Both the position numbers and the translations under genes were made by a program. A DNA stretch of 64,000 bases from Triplophysa rosa (taxonomy: Eukaryota > Chordata > Actinopteri > Cypriniformes > Nemacheilidae), in contig NC_079898.1 in NCBI RefSeq assembly GCF_024868665.1, forward strand, positions 8,406,777-8,470,776, written 5' to 3'. Each line of letters starts with the position of its first letter. Position 1 is the first letter of the stretch. Of the stretch, positions 40,701 through 52,700 are shown piece after piece. The notes beneath the pieces were generated by a model, which worked only from the letters and a program-made list of their open reading frames with translations, searched no databases and had not been told where the DNA came from.

Positions 40701-43700
40701 CGGTTAGAGCTATGTGGGAGATAACTCAACTGATCCTCTGCCTAAGGGGGCAGGGCTGCTCTGCCCAGCCTGCCCCGAGGAAGGTGCTAGTGATGGATAA
40801 AATGCCTGTTCTTTACCCAGTGGGGGAAAGAGAGGAGGCGTAATAGCCGCTGATCCCCCTAGAGGAAGGGGGAAAGGCTTTCGCAGGCGTACGCCGTACC
40901 GGCTGCCGATCCTACACACTGCCCTGCAGGACGCAGGCTGACACCGGTTCTGCGTGTTGTATTAGAACCTCACGGAGTTGTTGGGCATAGCCCAACCCGC
41001 AGCTCTGCAGATGTCTGCTAGAGAGGCGCCCTGAGCCAGTGCCCATGAGGAGTGTGCCTCACTCCCAACGGGCAGGGGCCAAATGAGATCGGTATGCCAT
41101 AACGAGGGCATCCAGCAGATCCAGTGCGCCAGCCTCTGTTTGGAGACAGCTCTCCCTTCTGCTGACCTCCGAAACAGACAAAGAGCTGCTCAGAGCTTCT
41201 GGGCTCTCCGTGCGGTCCAAGTAGAGGCGCAGTGCGCTTACTGGACACAACACGGATAGTTTGGGTCTTCCTCCCCGGTGGGGAGCGCCTGCAGGTTCAC
41301 CACCTGGTCTCTCGGGAGAGTGGTGGGAACTTTGGGCACGTAGCCAGGGTGGGGTCTCAAGATAACGTGAGAATCCCGGGCCCGAGTTCTAGGCAATCTG
41401 TGGACATGGAGGGTGCTTGCAGATCCCCTACCCTCTTGGAGGTGAGCGCCATCAGGAAAGCAGTCTTTATCAAGAGTGAGAAAGAGCGGAAACTCCGAGA
41501 GGCTCGAAGGGGGCGGGGCCTCTTGAGGCCCGCCATCTAGGTCGCAAGAGGGTACGGAGCGCGGATAAGGTGGTCACCTTCTTGTGCCCCTTAGGAACCT
41601 AATGACCAGGTCATGCTGTCCCAGAGGCTACCCAGCAACTGGGTCATGATGAGCGGCCGTAGCGGCTACATACACTCCCAGTGTGGAGGGGGAGAGGTTA
41701 CTCCCCAGTCTCTCTTGAGGAAGGGACAGCTCGTACCCGATCGAGCAACTCCGCGGGTCTTCTCGCTGAGAGGAGCACCAGGACGAGAAGAGGCGCCACC
41801 TATGGGCGTATAGCCGCCCAGTGGCCGAGGCCCTAGCCTGAGTGACGTCCCAACCAGATCGGGGGTGGGTCACTCAGGATCTCCTCGTCCCATCCAGACA
41901 TGGAGACCAGGTTCTGCCTGGGATTCCGTAACGTGCCCCTTCCCCTGGGGAAGCAGGATCTTCGCTAGGGGGAGCGGCCAGGGGGGAGTTGTTGTCAGAG
42001 CTTTAGCTCCGAGAACCAAGTCCTGGTTAGGCCAATGGGGCGTAACTAGTACCACTTGATGCTCCTCTTCCCTGGCCTTGCACAGGGCCTGTGCAATGAG
42101 GCTCACTGGGGGGAAGGCGTACTTCCGCTTGTCCCGTGGCCAGCTGTGTGCAAGGGCATCCTTGCCAAGGGTTGCCTCGGACAGGGAGTACCAAAGCGGA
42201 CAATGGGTGGAGTCCGGGGAGGCAACAGGACCACCTGTGCCTGGCCGAACTGCTCCCAAATGAGCCGGACTGCGTGGTGATGGAGTCGCCACTCTCCGCG
42301 AGGCGTCGATTGACGAGAGAGCGCATCGGCTGTCTGGTTCAGGATGCCTGGGATGCGTGTGGCTCACAGGGAACTGATCACCTGCTGACTCCAGAGGAGG
42401 AGGCGCCGGGCGAGTCATGTTAGCTGCCGTGAGCGAATGCCACCAAATGATATACGCCACAGCAGCTGTGCTGTCCGACTGGACCAGCACGTGCTTACCC
42501 TGCACGAGAGGTAGTAGCCTCCTCAATGCAAGTAGCACAACCAACAACTCTAGGCAGTTGAAATGCCAACGCAGGCGGGGGCCCGTCCACCGCCCCTACA
42601 CTGCGTGCCCGTTGCACACGGCACCCCAACCCTGCAGGGAGGCATCCCTAAGGGGACCCCTGTCTGCAAGAAGGTCATGGGAGACCAGGGGGTTAGGGTG
42701 TGTCGGCTGAAAAGCGTGATGACCATACGCCTGCTGCTGGTGTGCCACTCTCTCCAAGGAACCTGACTCTGTAGCCAGTGGAGCGGTCGTATGTGCATCG
42801 ACCCGAGGGGGACCACCCCCACCGAGGATGCCATGTATCCCAGGAGCCTCTGAAAAAGTTTCAGGGGGACCGCTGACTGCCTGAAAGCTTCAGGCAGTTC
42901 AACACTGACTGAGCGCACTCTGAAGTCAGTCGTGCTGCTTCATGGGGACAGAGTCGAGTTCCATACCGAGAAAGAGGATGCTCTGCACCGGGGAGAGCTT
43001 GCTCTTTTCTCAGTTGACCTGTAGCCCCAACCGATCTAGGTGCCGGAGCACCAGGTCCCTGTGTGTACACAACAGATCTCGAGAGTGNNNNNNNNNNNNN
43101 NNNNNNNNNNNNNNNNNNNNNNNNNNNNNNNNNNNNNNNNNNNNNNNNNNNNNNNNNNNNNNNNNNNNNNNNNNNNNNNNNNNNNNNNNNNNNNNNNNNN
43201 NNNNNNNNNNNNNNNNNNNNNNNNNNNNNNNNNNNNNNNNNNNNNNNNNNNNNNNNNNNNNNNNNNNNNNNNNNNNNNNNNNNNNNNNNNNNNNNNNNNN
43301 NNNNNNNNNNNNNNNNNNNNNNNNNNNNNNNNNNNNNNNNNNNNNNNNNNNNNNNNNNNNNNNNNNNNNNNNNNNNNNNNNNNNNNNNNNNNNNNNNNNN
43401 NNNNNNNNNNNNNNNNNNNNNNNNNNNNNNNNNNNNNNNNNNNNNNNNNNNNNNNNNNNNNNNNNNNNNNNNNNNNNNNNNNNNNNNNNNNNNNNNNNNN
43501 NNNNNNNNNNNNNNNNNNNNNNNNNNNNNNNNNNNNNNNNNNNNNNNNNNNNNNNNNNNNNNNNNNNNNNNNNNNNNNNNNNNNNNNNNNNNNNNNNNNN
43601 NNNNNNNNNNNNNNNNNNNNNNNNNNNNNNNNNNNNNNNNNNNNNNNNNNNNNNNNNNNNNNNNNNNNNNNNNNNNNNNNNNNNNNNNNNNNNNNNNNNN

Positions 43701-46700
43701 NNNNNNNNNNNNNNNNNNNNNNNNNNNNNNNNNNNNNNNNNNNNNNNNNNNNNNNNNNNNNNNNNNNNNNNNNNNNNNNNNNNNNNNNNNNNNNNNNNNN
43801 NNNNNNNNNNNNNNNNNNNNNNNNNNNNNNNNNNNNNNNNNNNNNNNNNNNNNNNNNNNNNNNNNNNNNNNNNNNNNNNNNNNNNNNNNNNNNNNNNNNN
43901 NNNNNNNNNNNNNNNNNNNNNNNNNNNNNNNNNNNNNNNNNNNNNNNNNNNNNNNNNNNNNNNNNNNNNNNNNNNNNNNNNNNNNNNNNNNNNNNNNNNN
44001 NNNNNNNNNNNNNNNNNNNNNNNNNNNNNNNNNNNNNNNNNNNNNNNNNNATGTGCATCGACCCGAGGGGGACCACCCCCACCGAGGATGCCATGTATCC
44101 CAGGAGCCTCTGAAAAAGTTTCAGGGGGACCGCTGACTGCCTGAAAGCTTCAGGCAGTTCAACACTGACTGAGCGCACTCTGAAGTCAGTCGTGCTGCTT
44201 CATGGGGACAGAGTCGAGTTCCATACCGAGAAAGAGGATGCTCTGCACCGGTGAGAGCTTGCTCTTTTCTCAGTTGACCTGTAGCCCCAACCGATCTAGG
44301 TGCCGGAGCACCAGGTCCCTGTGTGTACACAACAGATCTCGAGAGTGCCAAGATGAGCCAGTCATCAAGATAGTTTAGTACCCGCACACCTCCTTCCCTG
44401 AGGGGAAGGAGGGCGGCTTCCACAATCTTAGTAAAGACCCATGGAGACAGGGACAGACCGAAGGGGAGGATCCTGTACTGATGTGCCCGTCCCTCGAACG
44501 CGAACCGTAGGAACGGCCGAAGTCGAGGGAGGATAGAGACATGAAGTACGCGTCCTTCAGGTCGATTGCCATGAACCAGTCCTGACATCTGACGGACGCC
44601 AGGATGCGTTTCTGCGTGATCATCCTGAAAGGCAGCTATTGTGTAGGTGCCTATTCAGAACACACAGACCCAAGATAGGGCGCAGCCCCCTGCCTTTCTT
44701 GGGGACAATGAAGTACAGGCTGTAAAACCCGTTGTTGAACATCTCGGCTGGTGAGATGGGCTCGATCACTCCCTTCGCCAGAAGGGTGGCGCCTCGGCCC
44801 GAAGTACGGGAGCATCCTAGCCTCTGACTGAGGTATAACGGATGCCCTGAAACATGGTGAGCGTGTGGCAAACTGGATCGCGTAGCCGAGACGGATCGTC
44901 TTCCCTAGCCAGCCTGACAGTCTGGGAAGCCCAGGCTCTCAGAAATGTAACAGGGGGACTAAAGGTTCGATTTTTTTCATCGTACCCCTGGGGGGTGGTT
45001 CAATGGCTAGCAGTACGGATTCCTTGCTGGGGGAGGTCCCCCGGGGAGGAGATCGGCTCTGCTGCTTTTCCTGCCTGGCGACTGCGCAGCTCAATGCACT
45101 GTCTGACTGAGAGTGCTGAGGGCTGGTGTTTATACTCGACATTGCGCTTCGCTGTGACGCAACGTCGAGTTTGCCGTTCACCGTCATGCAGAGGGTGGGA
45201 GCGGCTGTGATAACCCAGAGAGAGAGGAAACTCTCTTTTTTGAGAGTAAGTGGGCGCTAGCCCCCCGGAGGGGGCCAGCAGATGGAGAGACGGGGCAGGA
45301 TCTGTCCCTATCCGATCTCCCAGCGATGTGGCTGGGGTCGGGCCCAATGGTAGCCTCGATCCCCCTGAGGTCTTCCCATGAGGGCCGCTTCGCCGCGGCT
45401 GCTGATGGGGCGATGGTCTCCTCTTCGCTGTCTCCTCCAGGGGGGGGCCGCCTGAGTGGGGGCGCCAGAGCTGGAGGGCGTCGAAGAGGACCAGGGCTGC
45501 TGGGAAGCAGACGGTGCACGGGACTCGACGGCCGAGGCGAGGCTTTACTGTCGAGAACTGCGGCTCGACAGTAACACCAACCAGCCCCCCCCCCCCTTGC
45601 GAGACGGGTGCGTCGAGAAAGCGGACCTTCTCGGCGTTACTCATCTGCGCAAGGTTCGGCCAGAGGAGTTTCTCATGGACCACAAGTGTGGACATCGTCC
45701 GACCCAGGGCCCGCGTGGTCACCTTGGTCGCCCGTAGAGCGAGGTCGGTGGCGGCGCGGAGTTCCTGCATAAGCGCTGGGTCGGTCTTACCCTCGTGGAG
45801 CTCTCTCAACGCCCTGGCCTGGCAGGAGCCATAGCGTGGAGAGAGGAGGCAGCTTGGTCCGCCGCAATGTAAGCTCTCGACACCAGAGATGCCGAGACCC
45901 CACATGCTTTGGACGGGAGTCTAGGTCGAGACCCCCCCCCCCAGGTGGCCGCCGCCTACGGGCACGAGTGCACTGCGGCGGCATACTCCACCTGGGGGAC
46001 ATCGACGTATCCTCTAGCGGTCTCAACCTCGAGGGAAGAGAGGGTGACAGAACTTTGTTTGACGTGAAACGTGCCGGAAAGGGGGCATTCCAGGTCTTAC
46101 TAAGTTCCTCATGCACTTCCGGTAAACACGGCACTGGGGGCGGGCGCGCTTGGAGCCGCGCTCAAACCTGAGGCTCCATGTAGCCAGCCGCGAGTGCCGG
46201 GAGAGGCAGTGCGGGCACTGCAACCCAACACTCAGGCGGCCCGGGAAAGCATGGCTGACATTTCGACATCCGCTTCTTCCTGGGCTCGACCCCCCGAGGG
46301 AGGGAACCCGAGGAATCGTCGGAGTCGGATGGCAGTACGTCCCCCCCCCGACACCCAAGGGAGAGTCACTGCAGGAAGGGACCGTCCGCTGTCCACGTCG
46401 TAGATTCCAGCAGAAAAATGATCACCAAAGATCGTAGAGAAGCTCATCAGATGCGTAGGCTCTGAAGGACAAAAGGTGAATGAATGAGCACGCCGGCTTC
46501 CCTCTTATACCCGGACATCCATGGCCTTTTCTAAATACTCAGAAGATGATAGGTTCTCAAGACAAACCCCATTCTGTCGGTTCGACACAACGTCAAGAGA
46601 CCGACAGAAAGGGAACTGTAGGTTTTCTATGAATGACTGTTGTAAGGATTAATCTAACTGTGGTCTACTGGCCCGAAGTACAGTATGAGTGAAGAACAGC

Positions 46701-49700
46701 AGCAGAGAGTATAGAATGAGAACAGCAGCAGAGAGTATAGAATGAGAACAGCAGCAGAGAGTATAGAATGAGTGAGAAGGAAAAAATGACTCCAAAAGAA
46801 TGAACTGATAAGAAAATGAGGTGAGGAGAGATATATATGGAAAGACAGACAGGTATGAGGGAGAAGGGCACAGGAATGTGACCTACATGTCGCCATGGTG
46901 ACCTGCTGGCGTCGTGTCACCCATGTGGAGGTGATCAAAGTGAGCGAACCGGGGCAGCAGGCCAGGACCACCGCACAGCTGTGTGTGTCAATGCACGTAC
47001 GACTCCTGTGCCGCTGTGCTCTCATTCACTTTAATTATTAACCTGTCAGGGCCGCGGCAGCAGTTACGGCCTCACAGTCTGCTTGGTTACGCGTGGAACG
47101 GTGAACAAATGAGCGTGAGAACAAGAGGAGAGGCGAGCAATGTGGAGTGAGTCGTCTTTAGGCCTCTACAAAGATCAATAAAACCATTAATGTTACTTTA
47201 TGTAACGTGTAATACATACAGGTACCATGAACACTTAAACGTACTTAGAAATTATGTTTTATAATAAATGCTCAAACTAAATGTCCTCTGCGAACAAATG
47301 ATGCCAGAGCTGTTCCCAGAACTAGCTTCACATTTTTGAGCAGGGTTGCCAGGTCCCACAGAATTGGACTACTTTTAAACTGCTGCGGGTTGTTTTTTTA
47401 TTTTATGAGTTAAAGGTGGAAGGATTTTGTTCATCGGTCACTTTGGAGGTAAGATGAAGTTATTTCTTATAACAGACTGTGTTTATGATAATGTCTATAA
47501 AGTGATAGTAGAGTAAATTGTGAGTAATGCATAACACGGTCGGTAAAATACCTATTTTAGGTACCTATAGAGTAGGCATATTTTGAGTTTTGGTATTAGG
47601 ACTGGAGTTGTTGGGATCGTTTTGTTGGCTATTGGACTAGTTTTGTCACACAGATCTGGCAACCATTTTTATAAACCGGGCTGTATATTTATATTATTGA
47701 ACACTAAGTGCATAGTGTGGTTAAGTGTTCATATACTTTTTTGGGGTCACTATACTTTAGATTATGTCTCTTTAAAGAACCGATTAACCAGGGTGCAACA
47801 TGTCTGAAAATGTAAATGTACATAATGACATTAGTTTTAAAGGGGTCATATGGCACGAATACGTGTTTTTCTGTGTCTTTGGTGCGTTATAAGTTGCCCA
47901 TGCATGTACTAGACACGTAAAATTGCAAAAATGAAAGTGTGGGAACAAAAGATGCATTCTATCTAAAAGCGAATGCTCACCCAGACCTGCCTGAAACGCC
48001 TCGTGTAACCACACCCCCACAAATCTACGTCAGTTGGTGGTATGATTTGACTAAGACCACCCAAATGTATACGCAAGTAAAGTGGGCGTACCTGTCAGTA
48101 CAATTGCTTTGGAACATCAGGTGTGGAAAATACAGCGTTTTTGAACCTTAAATCGTGTATAAACATTGCATTACATCTTAAACAAACCATAGTATTTGTT
48201 TTAGCAGTGTCATATGACCCCTTTAAACGTCCATTGTGTAGTTTTTTGGAGGCTCTATTGACAGAAATGTAATATAATATGCATAACTATGTGTTCAGAG
48301 GTGTATAAAGACCTTACATAATGAAGCGTTATGTTCTTATTATCTTAGAATGAGCTGTTTCTATCTACATACACCGCGGGTCCCCTTACATGGAATTCAC
48401 CATGTTGTTTCTACAGTAGTCCTAAATGGACAAACTGCTCCACAGAGCGTTTTGTAAATACATTACCTCCTTCGGCAAAGAACTGAAAACGTGATGACAT
48501 CTTAGTTCTGTGTCAGCCACCGTAGTGCTTCGAAAGGGAGGGGTGGAGTGAGCCGTTGTTTGCAATTTAAAACCTCACCACTAGATGCCGCTAAAATCTC
48601 CACATTGCTCCTTAAAGACTGTATCAGCTAACTTTCAAATCAAAATACTTTCTGACTTCTGATATGCTTGTATCTTTCTAAAATTGTGAAATTAAAATAA
48701 AAAGTACCATAAGGGTTAGTGATAGTGACCTAGTCAACATGTATATCGGCCGATGATTGTTTTTTATTATTGGAATCGGCCAATAAATCTTTACACTCCT
48801 AAAAACACTCCAGGGTCCTAAAAAGCTGGGTTATGTGAGGTGGAGGAGATACAAATATTGTATGTTTCAGAACATGATCATAGATTTTGTTATGCATTAT
48901 CCGCCATGTTGAATGTCCATGAATTTTTCTAATATTATGTTTGACATGACATTTTTCATGTGTTTAAGTCTGTTTTGATGCTAAGCCACATACTGCTAAC
49001 CAGTGGCGTTGCGAGGGGTGGGATTGGGGCCTTAAGACCCCATGTTTTGCCAAAAGCCCCTCATCTTCTTGAGGATTTAAAACACTTCATTTCACAAACA
49101 AGAAGAGTATAATATTGTGGCTTTTAAATATGTTTTCGTGACGCAAGTCGTGGGACATGAGTGTAATTTTACACGTTCGTTTCATTAAACGCATCTTGTT
49201 GTGCCGCGCTGTTAAACAGCACCTGATCCTGTCAGCAGGTGGCACTGTTTCAACAAACGTCATTTATTCACTTAAAGAGTATACAGTATAACATGAGATC
49301 ATGAAAATAACATTTCATGCAGTGTGTAATGTTGCCGTGTTTGAAAGTAAGCAGTCTGCCAAGTTGTACAACTAAGGTTGTTTAACTGGCTCTATAGTTG
49401 GTAATGAACCATCTTATATAAGCAGATGATGTGCAGATGATATTTTCTAAATATAGATGCATTAAATATGAGGTACATAATGTAAAATACACTGATAAAA
49501 ACTTGTAGCCATGAAATGTAGGACAAAATTTGTCTATAAGGATCGACATATATGTTGTATGTTATATACTCAATAGATTTACAGTGTACTGGACTTTTCC
49601 AGGTTAAAAAAACTAAGCCTACATACTACAAGCTACAAGCAAAATAACCTGCCAGTGGGTTAAGAAGAACTTGTATCGGGTTCTTAAGAAAAAAGTCAAA

Positions 49701-52700
49701 CTATACACAAGTTTATTTTTTACCCCATTGGCAGATTTTTTTGCTTGTTTGAAACTTGAAATTGTTATATTTTCTTTCATAAAGCAAGACGAAACATCTC
49801 AGATAATTTTCATTTGTCAAGTTAATCTTGATTTAATAAGTTGTAGATATTTGTACTAGAAAATCAGACCTAAAATGCTTAGTGAGTAACACATTGCAGT
49901 GTAATGACTGTTAGAGAATCTTGCTCAAAGCGGAGCAGTGTAGGCCTAAGTGATGTTTTGTGTGCAAGAGTTTACTTTGCAGGCATCATTAAGAAGTCTG
50001 ATATGCCCACTATCCCTTCTAACTCTAGCAACGCCCCTACTGCTAACCAACACAATAAATGTTTATTAGATCATTTTCTGTATTTCTCTCATTTGCTGTA
50101 ACTACACTGGTGTTATATCAGCTTCTTTGGTTGCTCAATATCTGCATCAGCCATTAAAAAACCCTTATTGGTCGACCATTATTAATGGTAGCAATGGTAT
50201 TCCCACATCATGGAGTTTACCTGGTCCAACAACACAGGAACTTTTTTGCAAGTAAATGCCAGAAAAGAAACTAAGCTTGTCAACATGGTTGATTATATGA
50301 CCAGGAAGATACTCACAGCCCACACAGGTGAGGTGAAGCCCAGAACAGCGGCCTGCATGCCTTCTGCCACGAACGGCACAATGTTCTCTCCCAGACGCGT
50401 ATCTCGAAACAGAGCCCTCAGGATGTTCAGAGCGTGGACCTGTATGTGCATGCAAACACACGTAATGACAATAAACAAACGTCAGATCTAAATCCAGAAA
50501 TGTTTAACAATCTAAGCAGAATTTCCTCTCTGTGTTTATGTTTCTCCACCTGTGGCACAGTACTGATGTCAGTAGATCCATCATCCGAGGGCATGGCCAA
50601 TGCTGTCAGACATCTCATGGTCATCTTCAGCAGACTACAGCTGGAAGACTTTGGCTCAGAGGACAGCAGGGCCTTCGCACAAGACATTAGAAGGCTATTA
50701 CAATAGTGCACTTATAGTAGAAATCAAGTGTTTTAAAGACAAAGCACAAACATCAACGTTCGAGTGTCTAAGACAGCTGAAGTCAATATTACACCCTGAA
50801 TACTCCAGTGACAGTGAATGACAGCAAGACATGCTGAAATAATGAGTGTAACACCATCGTTCCTCTGGAGTTTTTATTCCCAGCGCAGCAGAGCCACAGG
50901 GTGTGAACCCACCGGGCGGGCTCACCTTATCCGAAACATGCCGCAGGAATGTAAACTTGTGCCAGGTGTTGAGTTTATCTATCCTCTGCATGTCTTACGC
51001 TCCTCCAAATCCCTCTCCTTGTGTCATGATTCAGATCTCAAAGCCCATTTTCCCTGACTTCAGTATTGAGCTATTCTGACCTCTCACTAGAAAAAATGCT
51101 CAGACTCAATTACTGATCCGCAGATGTTCATTTCAAACTGATTCATTTAAAAAAATTCCCTCAGGACATTTCTCACGGTTACATATTTGTGTACATACGT
51201 ATGTTTTGGAGGTATTTTACTGTAATTTCGCCCACAAAGTACCTCTGAAGCGTTAAGAGTCCACAATATTTTTGTCTTCATTAGGGCACATCCGAAAGCC
51301 AGAGGGCGCTCTCGCGTAGAAACACCAATGATGGGACACAGAAGAAGTACGATTTACATTCGCTGCGTCCGAAATCGCATACTGTGACAGTACGTACTGA
51401 ATTTGAATAAGTACCTACCTATCGACCGTTAAAACAGAACGTTCTATATAGTATGAGAGGGAGTAGTATAAATACATTTCGGACATACTGCATCTGCCAT
51501 GTTTTATGGTCATGTGACCCGTATGCTCTTTGACCTATGATGTATTAATAACAACCTATACGTGAGCGTTGATAAAAACATAATTTAATCACGAGAAATT
51601 CATTTATTGGCACTTACATTAAAAACAGACGTCTGCCTTAAAGTTTTCCGCTATATATAGTATATTTGATTTACTTTTGAAATTTGACCATTGCTCAGCT
51701 CCCGTGGCATCATGGGATAGATAAGTGTCCATCCGATCCACACTCACGAATCTCGGCGGAAGTAGTAGACCATCCGGGTATTTCTCGCCTACTGTTTTTT
51801 GCATACTGAGGTTTCGGACATACTATTCATGACTTCTATATAGTGTGGAAATAGGCGATTTCGGACGCAGAGACACATTCCCAATTTGCATACTATCCTT
51901 CCTAAATGGTATTCAAAAATAGAATTAGTATGTCCCAAATCGTAGTACATTGAAAAGAGTATTCAAAATATTACCGGACTACATTTCCGGTAGAAATTCG
52001 AGGTGCAGAATGATGCACACTCTAACGCTAACATTTCCAGAGTTTAGTGACGCTCCACTGCATTAATAAAATTAGATAACTGATACGTCACTAAATTAAT
52101 AAATATAACTATAGAGTTAACATTACATATGAAACAATGAATGAATAAATACTTATATGGAAAGAAGATCTGTATTTTGATGTGTGTGACAGTCAATGGC
52201 CACAATGTTGTCTAGGCAACAACGGCCACTTCTGTTTCCTGTTAGTATGTCCCAGTGTGTGCATATTGTTTTGCCATTAAAATGTATATACTTTTCCATA
52301 ACAAAACCAGTACATACTTTTAGTGCATAGTATAAGTGGGCGAATTGGGACGCAGCTAAAGGCTGTGTCTGAAATCGCACCCTATACCCTCATTCACTAT
52401 TCCCTACATTAGTTCACTAATGAAGTCCACTTTAAGGAGCGGGTGAAAATGAGTGAGTTAATTTGGAGATTCAAGCCTCACGATAGATGGCTAGCAGCTA
52501 GCGGTGAGTGTATATGGGTTGCATCATGGGATTAAATGAGTGCACTCAATAATGTCCTCTATGAATTCGGACACCACTAAAAATGGATGTCCCCTCAAAT
52601 AGTGCACTATATTAGAGTATAGGGGGCTATTTCGGACATAGCCATAGTTCCAGGAAATGCCAACGGTCATATTCTATCGCTGTTCTTCAAACCTTTTCAG

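Larger units (their letters stand above)
39832..46616 (-). mobile_element. DIRS-type retrotransposon, near full length but coding-defective
   Basis: Read on the minus strand it has a 5' terminal repeat (46,616-46,440), gag (about 46,350-45,000), reverse transcriptase (44,871-42,790), RNase H (42,650-42,200), tyrosine recombinase (41,870-41,000), and a 3' terminal structure with perfect 59-base inverted arms (39,832-39,890 and 40,110-40,168). No target duplication is visible, as expected for DIRS elements, which use a recombinase. Frames are broken in RT, RNase H and YR. It lies in the thada intron between the fourth and fifth exons, on the same strand as thada. The 963-base N run is inside RT. 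Confidence 0.9.

Noticed and set aside
42942..44178. Open frames of 357-400 codons across 43,088-44,050
   Set aside because: They consist almost entirely of the N gap.
45000..45905. 301-codon minus-strand frame as a host gene
   Set aside because: It contains the DIRS ORF1 block RAATDLALRATK and lies inside a DIRS element; the C-terminal half is out of frame.
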